Assembly (NCBI RefSeq): GCF_030316765.1
Contig: NZ_JASZYT010000007.1
Span: 1 to 64,000, forward strand
Source of the DNA: Variovorax saccharolyticus
Lineage (GTDB): Bacteria > Pseudomonadota > Gammaproteobacteria > Burkholderiales > Burkholderiaceae_C
DNA: 64,000 bases
Direction of reading: 5' to 3'
Shown here: piece after piece, positions 50,182 through 58,007 of the stretch
Layout: every line of letters begins with the position of its first letter
Numbering within the stretch: position 1 is the first letter of the stretch
Position numbers and translations under genes: made by a program
The notes under the pieces: generated by a model
The model's input: the letters and a program-made list of their open reading frames with translations, nothing else
Told to the model about the DNA's origin: nothing
Database searches by the model: none

Positions 50182-50216
50182 ATTGATTCATCCATTATCT
50201 GCAACGAAGGTACGCC

Positions 50217-50924
50217 ATGACAAACATTCTTCACATCGACGCCAGCGCCCGCCCGGGACGTTCGGGAATCGATCCATACGGTTCGCATACGCGCCGGCTT
50301 TCCGCACGCTTCATCGAACGCTGGCGCGCTTCGAGGCCGCACGACCCGGTCGACTACCTCGACGTCGGCCAGTCGCCCCCCGCGAACGTGACCGGCCGGT
50401 GGATCCACGCCGCATTCACCCCGCCGAAAGCCCGCCAGCCCTGGATGCACGAGGTGCTCGCCGAAAGCGACCGGCTGGTGGACCAACTGATCGCCTCCGA
50501 CCTGATCGTGGTTGGACTGCCGATGTACAACTTCAGCGCGCCGGCGCAATTCAAGGCCTACATCGACAACATCGTGCGCGTCGGCCGCACTTTCGGCTTC
50601 GACCGCTCGCGCGGCGACGTGCCGTACTGGCCGTTGCTAGGCGATGCGGGCAAGCGCGTAGTGCTGCTCGGTTCGCGCGGCGACTTCGGCTACGACAAGG
50701 GGCAGCGCATGGCGCACATGAACCACACGGAGGCCAGCGTGCGAACCGCGCTGGGCTACATCGGCATCACCGAGGTCCACGAGGCAGCGGTGGAGTACGA
50801 CGAGTTCGGTGACGAACGGTTGGCGCAGTCGATCGACCAGGCGGAGCGTGCCGTCGATGAACTCGTGGGGCGGTTGATCGGAGCTCCTGAGGCCATTTCG
50901 AGGGCGGATGCCCTTGCTGCCTGA
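50217..50924 (+). CDS. FMN-dependent NADH-azoreductase (AzoR family)
   Basis: A 235-residue flavodoxin-like reductase. It begins TNILHIDASARPGRSG, the FMN phosphate loop, and has LIVVGLPMYNFSAPAQFKAYI with the diagnostic P-M-Y-N-F motif and VVLLGSRGDFGYDKG. AzoR enzymes reduce quinones and azo compounds with NADH and protect against thiol or quinone stress. It is divergent from a LysR regulator, as often seen for quinone-responsive reductases. Confidence 0.92.
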   Translation: MTNILHIDASARPGRSGIDPYGSHTRRLSARFIERWRASRPHDPVDYLDVGQSPPANVTGRWIHAAFTPPKARQPWMHEVLAESDRLVDQLIASDLIVVGLPMYNFSAPAQFKAYIDNIVRVGRTFGFDRSRGDVPYWPLLGDAGKRVVLLGSRGDFGYDKGQRMAHMNHTEASVRTALGYIGITEVHEAAVEYDEFGDERLAQSIDQAERAVDELVGRLIGAPEAISRADALAA

Positions 50925-50979
50925 TTGCCCGGTCGCCCGCCTCTACGCTCCTGCGGCGGCATCGCTCGCGCTGCCCGGG

Positions 50980-51560
50980 TCAGGCCGACGCCATATCGCG
51001 CTCCGGCCAATACTGCCGCAGCATCCGCTGGTGGTTGCGCACCAGGTTTGCCCGGTCGGCGACCACCTGTTTCTGCGGCGACTCGAACGGCGGCAGCAGC
51101 AGGGTGTGAAGGCCAGCACGCTGCGCCGCACCGCCTTCACTGCCAAGGCGCGCGCGAACGCGGGCACCCCCAGCGCGCCCATGTAGTCGGCCATGACCGG
51201 CCTCAGGATCGCGAAGTTCGGCTCGGGCACCCAGCGTTGGTAGTAGGCAGCGAAATAGAGATCGGTCTCGAACAGCGACCGCCAGGCGCAGGCGACCGCC
51301 TGCTCGGCGGGGCTCCAGCGCTGCTCGTCCAGAGGGTCCTGGTGCAACTCGCGCAGCAGGTCGATGATCTGCTGCGAGTCGTTGACGAGCTGGCCATCGT
51401 CCAGCGTCATGGCCGGCAGCTTGGCGTTGCTCATCTTCCGCACGTTGGCGACCTGCGTGGTGCACGGCAGCTGCGCCATCCGCAGCCAGGTCAGGAGCTT
51501 GACGACGAAGGGACTGAGGTCGATGGTGTTCCAGGCGGGGCCGAAGGCATGGACGATCAT
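50980..51560 (-). pseudogene. Metaxin/FAXC-like glutathione S-transferase, frameshifted
   Basis: From ATG 51560 the frame reads MIVHAFGPAWNTIDLSPFVV and KLLTWLRMAQLPC, the N-terminus of the metaxin/Tom37-like GST group, and continues to AVKAVRRSVL. Near 51113 it must shift to the frame GLHTLLLPPFESPQKQVVAD ... LRQYWPERDMASA, ending at 50980. Loss of one G in a short G-run would explain it. Unshifted, the tail becomes Cys/Arg-rich and unlike the family. Corrected length is about 193 residues. Function of the group is uncertain. Confidence 0.75.
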
Positions 51561-51580
51561 TGGATGCAAGCACTCCCCGC

Positions 51581-52807
51581 CTACTCGAACACCTCATCCC
51601 CCGTCGGCTCGTAATGCGGCACCGCGTTCATCGTGTGCCGCAGCTTCGCGAGCTCCCAGTACATCCGCCTGCGCGCGCGGCTCTGGTTGCCGAGCGGGCG
51701 ATGTTCGGCGATCGTATGCCACGGGTTGAAGGAAAGCCGCTTGGCGAACTCCATCTGCGACGGCGAATCGAAGCGCTGCCGCGGCAGCCGCAGCGTCGCC
51801 ACGCTCACCCGCGGCGACAGCTTCTCCGGCCACAGCACGCCGGCGTTCTCGATCGGCATCAGGTGCGGGTCGGTCTGCATCTGCACCCGGAAGTCGAGCT
51901 CGACGTCGTCGTTGGCCAGCGCCGACACCATCGCCTGGCGCAGGTACTCGTCGGGCGGACGCAGCGGCAGCCGCGGGATCGGCGTGCGCTTGTTCGACTT
52001 CGGCCAGACCGAATACTGCATCGCCTGGCCCTCCCCCATCAGGTACGGCACGCAGCTGAAGTACGGCGCCTCGAAGGGGCTGCTCTGGGTCTTGATGAAG
52101 AGCGACTGCATCACCAGGTCGAGCACATGCGGATCGTGCAGGTTCACGAAGTAGAAGATCTGCGCGTTCTTCACGCTCTCGCGCTGCAGCGCCGCGTTGC
52201 ACTTGGTGTCGGGCGTGACGAAGGTCGGCGTCGACACGGCGAACATGTCCAGCGTGTGCTGCTCCTCCTCCATCAGCTTAGGCCCCGGCACGCCCAGGAG
52301 CTTGATGCTGATGCTCATGAAGCCGACGTCGTCGATGTCCGGCGTGACGTAGGGCCCGGGCCCCGAGAAGCGGACCCAGCAGCGGAAGGTCTGCGGCGTC
52401 GCGTAGATGCCGCGCTTCATGTGCGCGGGAATGTTCTCGTGCACCGTGAACTCGCCACGCACGAGTCCTTGCGTCTTGGTGTTGCCGCCGCGCTCGAAGC
52501 CGCCGGGCTTCCAGAGGTCGGTCATCTGGCGCGTGAAGCTCTTGACGATCGAGTCGGTGAAGCTCTCCTCGTCGGGCAAGGGCCGCTCTTCGGCGATCGC
52601 GAGGCCTTCGTCGCTGCGGCGGCTGTTGATCAGCGCGGTCGTGAGGCGCGCCAGCGGATCGCGCAGGAAGGCATCGAAGGCCGGACGCAGCAGGGGATCG
52701 AAGCGGCGTTCCAGCCGGATCAGCGCCATGCCCGAATCGCTCACGAAGTTGCGCCAGGCGGAGCCGGTGTTGGCCCGCGGCGTCGGACGGCTGGCATTCG
52801 AGTTCAT
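51581..52807 (-). CDS. Catalase-like haem protein (SrpA/catalase superfamily)
   Basis: A 408-residue catalase-superfamily protein without signal peptide. Family features are TQGLVRGEFTVHENIP, WVRFSGPGPYVTPDIDDVGF and the C-terminal NPWHTIAEHRPLGNQSRARR followed by MYWELAKLR, whose tyrosine with upstream arginine fits the proximal haem ligand. In true catalases the distal segment is R-x-x-H; here the aligned residues are R-G-G-N, so the distal histidine seems missing. This argues against plain catalase activity and for a specialised peroxidase- or allene-oxide-synthase-like role. It is the last gene of the redox operon; its ATG overlaps the DyP stop. Confidence 0.85.
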   Translation of the reverse strand: MNSNASRPTPRANTGSAWRNFVSDSGMALIRLERRFDPLLRPAFDAFLRDPLARLTTALINSRRSDEGLAIAEERPLPDEESFTDSIVKSFTRQMTDLWKPGGFERGGNTKTQGLVRGEFTVHENIPAHMKRGIYATPQTFRCWVRFSGPGPYVTPDIDDVGFMSISIKLLGVPGPKLMEEEQHTLDMFAVSTPTFVTPDTKCNAALQRESVKNAQIFYFVNLHDPHVLDLVMQSLFIKTQSSPFEAPYFSCVPYLMGEGQAMQYSVWPKSNKRTPIPRLPLRPPDEYLRQAMVSALANDDVELDFRVQMQTDPHLMPIENAGVLWPEKLSPRVSVATLRLPRQRFDSPSQMEFAKRLSFNPWHTIAEHRPLGNQSRARRRMYWELAKLRHTMNAVPHYEPTGDEVFE

Positions 52808-54288
52808 GGCTGCACCTTCGACAGGTAGCGCAGGGCCCGCAGGCCGGGCAGGAAGAAGTACGCGCCGCCGCGCACCGTGACGAACTGCGGCAGGCCGCAG
52901 ACGCGGCGGTCGGGGCCCGACTCGAGCGGGATCGAGAAGCCGTCGGTCGGCGTGCCGTCGTCGCGCGGCAGGTGGGTGGCCGTCAGCGGATCGCTCTCGT
53001 CGGCCATGCCGTCGAAGCGCAGGCCCGCGAGCCAGGCCGATTGCACGAACTCGAACTGGCGCGCGATGTTGGCGCCCAGGCAGATGAAATGCAGGCCGGT
53101 GGCATCGCCGCCGGGTGCGAACGACAGCGCCTGCTCGATCGACATGCCGGGTCCGTACTCGCGGCCACGCCGCAGCAGCCGGTGGAAACGGGTCGACGAG
53201 ACCTTGTCCACCGCCAGCGCCTCGGCATCGAAGCCCAGCGTCCGCCGGGCCCAAGAGACCAGGCCCGGGCGCCCCGGCGGCAGGTCGGCGTTGCGCGGAT
53301 TGCTGCGCCGGATGTGGGCCCCGATCGGGCAGCGCAGGCCCTCGCGATCGCTCGCATAGGTGAAGCTGTTGCGCGGATCGTCCTCGCCGGGGATGCGCTC
53401 GCCGGTGTCGCCGACCAGTGCCTCGCCTTCCATCGTCCGACCCACCAGCGTCTCGGCCAGCTGCTTGCGCAATGCGGGATCGCCGTCGACCTGGGCATCG
53501 ATGAAGCGCCAGAAACCGGCGACGTCCTGCTGCAGCTGGCGCAGCACCAGGTAGCTGCCATTGCGTCCCAGGTCGACCTTGTCGGGCGCGTCCTCGGCGC
53601 GCGGCAGCACCGCGCCGGGATCGCGGTCGGTGTCGAGCAGGGGCCGGTCGGTGTAGGCGCCGTACTCGTTCGGATAGCCGAGGAGGTATTCGCCCAGGCA
53701 CGAGACATTGCTGTAGTCGCCGCGCTCCTCGTCGCGCACCGCGCGCTGGCGCTGCCAGTCGACCGTCGGCTCCGAGATGCCGTCGGCGAAGCCGAAGGGC
53801 TCGGTGCCGTCCATGTCGGAGGTGTCCAGACAGGCCATCAGCTCGAAACCCAGCTCGCACTGCGCGAGCACGGTGCGCTGCCAGTCCTCGAGCCCGCCGG
53901 GCACCGCATAGAGCATCAGCAGCACGTGCGGCAGCTGCTCCGGCGTGCCGCCCCATTGCCAGGCAGCCGGATCGTTCGGCCCGAGGTCGCCGAGCCGCCG
54001 CGCCCGGCTGGCATCGCTCGCCATGCCGACGATGAACTCGTGCGAAAAGAACTCGACGACGTCCGGGCGCAGGCCCAGCGCCTGCAGCCCGCTGCTGGTG
54101 AAGGCGACCTGCAGCGCCGTGGCCGGCGGCGGCTGCTGCGTCGTCGCGCTGCTGACCGGCGCCTGCGCCAGCCAGCCGCGCGCGGCGGCGGGATCGGTCA
54201 CGCGCAGCAGGAGGAAGCAGGCCTGGGTCAGGCGCTTGTAGCCGAAGCGCACCAGGCCCTGGATATCGTCGTACTCGACCGCGCTCAT
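52804..54288 (-). CDS. DyP-type haem peroxidase
   Basis: A 494-residue dye-decolourising peroxidase. The family motif GxxDG is G166-F-A-D169-G170, with the catalytic aspartate; the proximal haem histidine is probably H325 (GAHIRRSNPRN), and the distal arginine lies in the LRQLQQDVAGFWRF region or nearby. No Tat or Sec signal is seen, so it is cytoplasmic unless carried by another protein. DyP enzymes oxidise many bulky substrates with H2O2. It overlaps both neighbours by ATGA, so it is translated together with the uncharacterised 443-residue protein and the catalase-like protein. Confidence 0.93.
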   Translation of the reverse strand: MSAVEYDDIQGLVRFGYKRLTQACFLLLRVTDPAAARGWLAQAPVSSATTQQPPPATALQVAFTSSGLQALGLRPDVVEFFSHEFIVGMASDASRARRLGDLGPNDPAAWQWGGTPEQLPHVLLMLYAVPGGLEDWQRTVLAQCELGFELMACLDTSDMDGTEPFGFADGISEPTVDWQRQRAVRDEERGDYSNVSCLGEYLLGYPNEYGAYTDRPLLDTDRDPGAVLPRAEDAPDKVDLGRNGSYLVLRQLQQDVAGFWRFIDAQVDGDPALRKQLAETLVGRTMEGEALVGDTGERIPGEDDPRNSFTYASDREGLRCPIGAHIRRSNPRNADLPPGRPGLVSWARRTLGFDAEALAVDKVSSTRFHRLLRRGREYGPGMSIEQALSFAPGGDATGLHFICLGANIARQFEFVQSAWLAGLRFDGMADESDPLTATHLPRDDGTPTDGFSIPLESGPDRRVCGLPQFVTVRGGAYFFLPGLRALRYLSKVQP

Positions 54289-55616
54289 AGCAGCCTCAGC
54301 CAGGCCAGCGCCTGGGCGTCGCTCATCTGGTGCATGTCGAAGCCCTCGCGAATGCGCCGGTTGCGCTCGAGGTCGGTCAGCGTGAGGCCGGGGTAGGCCC
54401 TGTACCAGACCTGGGTCGGAAGCTGGTGCCGGCGCTGGTAGTACTTGAAGCGCAGCTCGTGCCGCGCCCCGCCCTTCAGCAACCAGTCGGTGCGCGGCCA
54501 GCCGAAGCCGTTGCTGAAGGCCAGGTTCAGGCCCCAGGCGGCCTTGTTGATGAAGTCGTCCATGTAGCTCTCGTGGCTGCCGTCGTAGTTGCTCGCGAAC
54601 AGCACGCGCGCCTTGCCGTCGATGAACACCCAGCGCGCGAAATGGATGGTCTGCACCCGCGCCAGGTGGCCGCGGCCGAAGACATGGCGGCAGGCGTAGT
54701 CGATCGCATAGAGGATGAGCTGCGTGAGCCAGCGCCTGAACAGCCCCGGCTTGACCGCACCCAGCGCCGTGAAGCTGTTGGTGAGGTCGTGGTCCTCGAG
54801 CCGCTGCATCTCGAGCAGCGCCGGGCGGTCCGGCCGCGGACAGAACTCCGGGTCGCTCTTCTCGTGGCGGCGCAGTGTCCAGACCAGGTAGGCGGCGGCC
54901 AGCAGCAGCAAGGGCAGCAGGAGCGGCCAGCGCAGCACGAGCAGCACCAGCACCAGCAGCGCGATCAGCGGCGCGATCGCATGCAGGAAGTTGCGCAGCA
55001 TCCAGCCCGAGGGCGTGCGCTCGGGCGAACTCAGCAGCAGCCGGCCCTCGAGCTGCTCGGCCTGCACGAAGGCCAGCAGGAGGCGCCGCAGCGCCTGCGG
55101 GTCTTCGGCTTCGGCCGCGATGTCGCGCGGCACCTGCGAGGCCAGCGCGCGCTGCAGCGCACTGTCCTCGCGCACCTGGCGCACGGTGCGGCCGATGCGG
55201 TTGACGTAGCCCGCGGTGGCGGGCACCGAATGCGACTTCAGCCAGGCGCGCAGATCGAGGTCGGCATCGAAGCCCTCGCAGTGCGAGAAGATGCGCCGCA
55301 GACCGTCGCCCGCGGTCTGCGCGAACTCGGCCAGCTGGATGGCGCCCGGCCCGTCGCATTCGCCGAGGAAGACGAGGTACAGCGGCGGCACGCGGGGCCG
55401 CGGCAGGTCGAAGGCCTCGAGGTCTCCGAGCGTGGTGTCGGGCAGCAGCGCCAGGCGGGCGAAATGCAAGCGTTCGAAGCGGCCGAACGGAACCAGCGCG
55501 TTGTCGGGATCGGCCATGCCGGGTTGCAGGTTCATGGTGTCCAGCAGCTTGCGCAGGCTGGCCTCGCGGCCGTCGGCAACCGCCGCGATCACCATGAAGT
55601 GCGATTGGGGAGTCAC
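54285..55616 (-). CDS. Uncharacterised 443-residue membrane-associated protein of the redox operon
   Basis: No named family was recognised with confidence. Residues 1-200 are soluble (HFMVIAAVADGREASLRKLL; LPRPRVPPLYLVFLGECDGP). A hydrophobic block of one or two helices spans about 206-250. The C-terminal third is strongly patterned: TIHFARWVFIDGKARVLFAS, NYDGSHESYMDDFINKAAWG and PTQVWYRAYPGLTLTDLERN. It looks like a conserved DyP partner because the stop overlaps the DyP ATG. Roles such as membrane docking or substrate delivery are guesses. Confidence 0.8.
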   Translation of the reverse strand: MTPQSHFMVIAAVADGREASLRKLLDTMNLQPGMADPDNALVPFGRFERLHFARLALLPDTTLGDLEAFDLPRPRVPPLYLVFLGECDGPGAIQLAEFAQTAGDGLRRIFSHCEGFDADLDLRAWLKSHSVPATAGYVNRIGRTVRQVREDSALQRALASQVPRDIAAEAEDPQALRRLLLAFVQAEQLEGRLLLSSPERTPSGWMLRNFLHAIAPLIALLVLVLLVLRWPLLLPLLLLAAAYLVWTLRRHEKSDPEFCPRPDRPALLEMQRLEDHDLTNSFTALGAVKPGLFRRWLTQLILYAIDYACRHVFGRGHLARVQTIHFARWVFIDGKARVLFASNYDGSHESYMDDFINKAAWGLNLAFSNGFGWPRTDWLLKGGARHELRFKYYQRRHQLPTQVWYRAYPGLTLTDLERNRRIREGFDMHQMSDAQALAWLRLL

Positions 55617-55620
55617 CGCA

Positions 55621-56052
55621 TCAGAACTTGAGGCAGAAGTCGATCAGCCGTTCCTTGCCCCAATAGACCTTGCCAAGGTAGAAGCCGGGTCCGATGAGCC
55701 GGATCTCGTCGCGGATCCATTGCGCGACGAAGGAGGTGTCGGAGTAGTCGAGCACGATGCAGGGCTTGTGGTCGAGCCAGCTCTCGCCCTGGTAGACCTT
55801 GGCGACGATGGCCTGCACGCCGAGGATGCTGACCTTGTTCTTCAGCACGCCCTTCTCGGCATCGAACACCTTCCCCTGCCAGCCGAAGAAGTTGATGATC
55901 TTCGCGATCGACTCGGTGTAGTGCGTTCCGGGCGCGATGATCGCGGTGCCCTCGGCCTCGCCGTGGGGGATCTCTCCGGGCGGGCTGGCGCGGAACAGGT
56001 CGTCGAGTTGCTGCTGCGACATGTCGAGCAGCTGCTGCACGTCATAGGCCAT
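55621..56052 (-). CDS. Uncharacterised 143-residue soluble protein of the redox operon
   Basis: A small protein with no signal peptide or membrane helix. Notable segments are LLDMSQQQLDDLFRASPPGE, GEAEGTAIIAPG and the C-terminal WIRDEIRLIGPGFYLGKVYW. The RDEIR...GPGxYLG pattern and beta-rich character suggest a small lipid- or haem-binding barrel, but this is only a resemblance. It lies 4 bp before the 443-residue gene and 61 bp after the GMC gene, with GGAGGAGAG as ribosome-binding site. Confidence 0.75.
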   Translation of the reverse strand: MAYDVQQLLDMSQQQLDDLFRASPPGEIPHGEAEGTAIIAPGTHYTESIAKIINFFGWQGKVFDAEKGVLKNKVSILGVQAIVAKVYQGESWLDHKPCIVLDYSDTSFVAQWIRDEIRLIGPGFYLGKVYWGKERLIDFCLKF

Positions 56053-56113
56053 GGTCTCTCTCCTCCGGGGAAGCCCCGTCGTTCACAAAGTCTCAGCTCT
56101 TCGGAGGGCTGCG

Positions 56114-57985
56114 TCAACTTGCCGAAAGAGGTGTGCGCCGCGCCTCGTCGAGCAACGCATCGGCCGCTTTCTCCGCGATCATGTAGATCGCCGCGGCGAC
56201 GAAGAAGCCCGGGATCTGCGGGAACACCGAAGCGTCCACCACGCGCAGCCGCTTGACGCCGTGCACCGCGAAGGCGCTGTCGAGCACGCCGCCCTGGTCC
56301 GGCGCGCCGATCGCGCACGAGCACGAGGCGTGGTGCCCCCAGGCGGTATCGCGCACGTAGCCGGCCAGGGCTTCGTCGCCGTCGATCGACGGACCCGGGG
56401 CGATCTCCTCGGCGATCCATCCGCTCGCGAGCAGCGGCGCCGTCATGCGCCGCACGAAGCGGATGGCCTCCACCACCGCCTTCAGGTCCTCGCCGGCGGC
56501 ATCGCTGCCCTCCTCGAAGTAGTGGAAGTTCACCAGCGGCATGTCGCGCGGATCGGCCGAGCGCAGCCGCACGGTGCCGGCGCGGTTGCGCGTGTGGGCC
56601 TTGAGCACGGCCCAGGTCAGCTGGTCGGGCTGGTCGCGGATCCAGCTCGAGAAGCCGCTGAAGTAGCCCTCGAAGCGGGCCAGCAGTGCCATGCAGAAAA
56701 GATCGGGCTCCTCGTGCGGCGCCGCCGCGGCGCTCGAACGCCGGATCACACCCAGCGCCGCGCCATTGGACGCATACATGCCGCTGCGGCGGCGCTGCCA
56801 GCGGCGCCACAGCGGGTCGTCGCGCGCAAAGCGCGCGCCCTCCAGCACCTCCCACGGCGCCCGCATGCGGTGCGTGACCGCGATCTCGTAGCGATCCTGC
56901 AGATTGCTTCCGACACCCGGCAGATCGAGGCGCACCGGAATGCCGTGCGCCTGCAGCTCGGCCGCCGGCCCGATGCCCGACAGCATCAGCAGCTGCGGCG
57001 TGTTGAAGGCCCCGCCGCACAGGATCACCTCGCGCCGTGCGCGCACCTCGTGCCCGGTTCCCGGCGCAGCGCTCGGCGCCGCGTGCGCGCGGTAGAGCCG
57101 CGCACCCTTCAGGTACGCGACGCCGCAGGCCCCGCCATCGGCATCGAAGAGCACGCGCGTGGCCAGCGCATCGAGTTCGATGTGCAGCCGCTCGGGGTGG
57201 CGCGCCGCCAGTTCCAGCAGCCGCTCGCGCACGCCGCGGCGGCGATGGCCCGAGGTGGCCAGCGGCGTGTAGCAGATGCCTTCGAAGCTGCCGGGCCGCC
57301 AGCGCCGCGCGTTCGGATCACCCAGGCCGCCGCGCAGCCAGCGCAGCGTGCTGAGCAGCGGGGTCGGCAGGCTGCGGGTGAAGCTGCTCGCGGTGTCGCG
57401 CAGCACCCGCACCAGGCCGTCGTCGCCCAGCACCGACAAGGGAATCGATTTCTCGGTCTGCAGCCAGCCGCGCCAGCCGTGGCCGGTCGGGTCGAGGCCG
57501 ATGTGCCGCAGCGCGCGCCAGAGCGGCCGGTGCCGGCAGTCCTCGATGCGGTGGGCGTAGCGGCGCATCGAAGTCGCGTGCCATGACGGGTCGCCCGTGA
57601 GTTTCGCGATGCGATCCCAGTCCGAAGGGTGCGGCAGCATGAAGATCATCGCGTTGTGCGAGGTGCAGCCGCCGAGTCCGGCGGCGCGCGGATAGAGCAC
57701 GCCCTGCCCCTCCCGGTGTTTCCAGTCCCTGGCCTGCTGCGTCTCGCCGGCGTAGTGGCGAACCCGGAAGTCCCAGCGCAGCGCGGGGTTCTCGCATGCG
57801 AAGGCATGGAAGGCCGGCACGTCGTAGTCGTCCGGCAGGCGCTCGTCGCCGCTGCGCGGATCGCCGCCCGCATCGAGCAGGAAGACCCGCATGCCCGACT
57901 CCGCCAGCCTCGCCGCCAGGGTGCCGCCGCCCGCTCCCGAACCGACGATCACATAGTCCCAGTCGGTCGCGTCGGCTCCGGGCAT
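56114..57985 (-). CDS. GMC-family FAD oxidoreductase
   Basis: A 623-residue glucose-methanol-choline oxidoreductase. The FAD dinucleotide motif is DYVIVGSGAGGGTLAARLAE near residues 10-29; PRAAGLGGCTSHNAMIF and LCGGAFNTPQLLMLSGIGP are the two GMC signatures. The catalytic histidine lies in AWGHHASCSCAIG, and the C-terminal VDASVFPQIPGFFVAAAIYM completes the fold. It oxidises an alcohol, passing electrons to oxygen or a cytochrome. It follows the di-heme cytochrome gene after 22 bp, which suggests that the cytochrome is its acceptor or partner. Confidence 0.93.
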   Translation of the reverse strand: MPGADATDWDYVIVGSGAGGGTLAARLAESGMRVFLLDAGGDPRSGDERLPDDYDVPAFHAFACENPALRWDFRVRHYAGETQQARDWKHREGQGVLYPRAAGLGGCTSHNAMIFMLPHPSDWDRIAKLTGDPSWHATSMRRYAHRIEDCRHRPLWRALRHIGLDPTGHGWRGWLQTEKSIPLSVLGDDGLVRVLRDTASSFTRSLPTPLLSTLRWLRGGLGDPNARRWRPGSFEGICYTPLATSGHRRRGVRERLLELAARHPERLHIELDALATRVLFDADGGACGVAYLKGARLYRAHAAPSAAPGTGHEVRARREVILCGGAFNTPQLLMLSGIGPAAELQAHGIPVRLDLPGVGSNLQDRYEIAVTHRMRAPWEVLEGARFARDDPLWRRWQRRRSGMYASNGAALGVIRRSSAAAAPHEEPDLFCMALLARFEGYFSGFSSWIRDQPDQLTWAVLKAHTRNRAGTVRLRSADPRDMPLVNFHYFEEGSDAAGEDLKAVVEAIRFVRRMTAPLLASGWIAEEIAPGPSIDGDEALAGYVRDTAWGHHASCSCAIGAPDQGGVLDSAFAVHGVKRLRVVDASVFPQIPGFFVAAAIYMIAEKAADALLDEARRTPLSAS

Positions 57986-58007
57986 GCGCGGCGTTTCGAT
58001 GTAGCGG

